Assembly (NCBI GenBank): GCA_905221615.1
Contig: CAJNDT010006024.1
Location: 2,333,764 to 2,397,763 of the forward strand
Length of the DNA: 64,000 nt
Reading direction: 5' to 3'
Source: Symbiodinium sp. CCMP2592
Lineage: Eukaryota > Sar > Dinophyceae > Suessiales > Symbiodiniaceae
Shown: positions 63,875 to 64,000 of the stretch, one piece after another
How the letters are laid out: each line of letters begins with the position of its first letter
How positions within the stretch are numbered: the stretch's first letter is position 1
The notes under the pieces: model-generated
The model's input: the letters and a program-made list of their open reading frames with translations, nothing else
Told to the model about the DNA's origin: nothing
Databases searched by the model: none
Translations under genes and position numbers: made by a program

Positions 63875-63990
63875 AGGGGCATTCATACTTTAGAATAGTG
63901 GGTTTCGGAGTACATTCACAGTACATATGCATTCCGAAACCCTAAGGAAGAGTCTTGGCAATGATTCCGAGCCCTATCGTTACAACGAAT
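63875..63990. mobile_element. Family G-like foldback, diverged
   Basis: TATAGGGGCATTCATACTTTAGAATAGTGGG on the left and a diverged right part (GGCAATGATTCCGAGCCCTA) flank ATTCCGAAACCCTAAGG. Confidence 0.5.
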
Positions 63991-64000
63991 TTGGATACCC

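Noticed and set aside
1-64000. Bacterial-type systems, CRISPR arrays, or the window being a true chromosome end
   Set aside because: No operon-like gene blocks or evenly spaced repeat-spacer arrays occur. The telomere-like sequence is interstitial, in both orientations, and neither window edge ends in an array.

Overview
This window reads as nuclear DNA of a dinoflagellate or a close alveolate relative. The support is indirect: a TTTAGGG-type telomere-like heptamer scattered through nearly all intergenic sequence, very low gene density, an ankyrin protein with a ubiquitin-like N-terminus of the kind common in Symbiodinium-like genomes, and a decayed non-LTR retrotransposon. There are no bacterial or viral gene blocks, rRNA genes or CRISPR arrays, and I could not support any tRNA gene.

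Layout. From 1 to 31 kb there is essentially no intact gene. It holds degenerate TTTAGGG/CCCTAAA tracts in both orientations and many short (about 60-130 bp) foldback elements with terminal inverted repeats (TIRs), which I sorted by eye into families A to L. It also holds a broken LINE reverse transcriptase (3.3-4.9 kb, minus strand) and one kinesin motor exon (about 19.9 kb, minus strand) that ends next to a family A foldback. From 31.4 to 32.3 kb (minus strand) there is a partial ubiquitin-like/ankyrin gene. From 34.0 to 43.7 kb a diverged direct duplication of about 3-4 kb flanks the only complete-looking gene, a 634-residue calpain-type cysteine protease (37431-39335, minus strand) with an intact Cys-His-Asn triad and a tandem copy of its own 3' end. 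From 43.9 to 58.8 kb a second, GC-richer low-copy repeat is present in two long and one partial colinear copies without recognisable coding content. The last 5 kb returns to telomere-like tracts, foldbacks and a roughly 900 bp tetranucleotide satellite.

Main result. The duplicated segments and repeated foldbacks provide occupied and empty versions of the same site. These comparisons show telomere-type repeats inserted into, or grown out of, pre-existing sequence. The clearest case is a 97 bp (TTTAGGG)14 array at 44536-44632, where the duplicate copy at 55265-55268 has only TAGG. Similar arrays lie inside family A elements (40651-40704, 51541-51610) and a family F element (about 10919-10960), and one abuts the end of a family D element (16172-16288). 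Two or three of the junctions carry TTTAGG-like microhomology, which points to telomerase-like or templated repair at breaks as the source of the heptamer-rich intergenic DNA. Family C foldbacks have clear 8 bp target-site duplications, as hAT-type elements do, and one landed inside a CCCTAAAC motif.

Limits: all family assignments come from reading the sequence by eye. Boundaries are good to a few bases where target-site duplications are given and to about 10 bases elsewhere.
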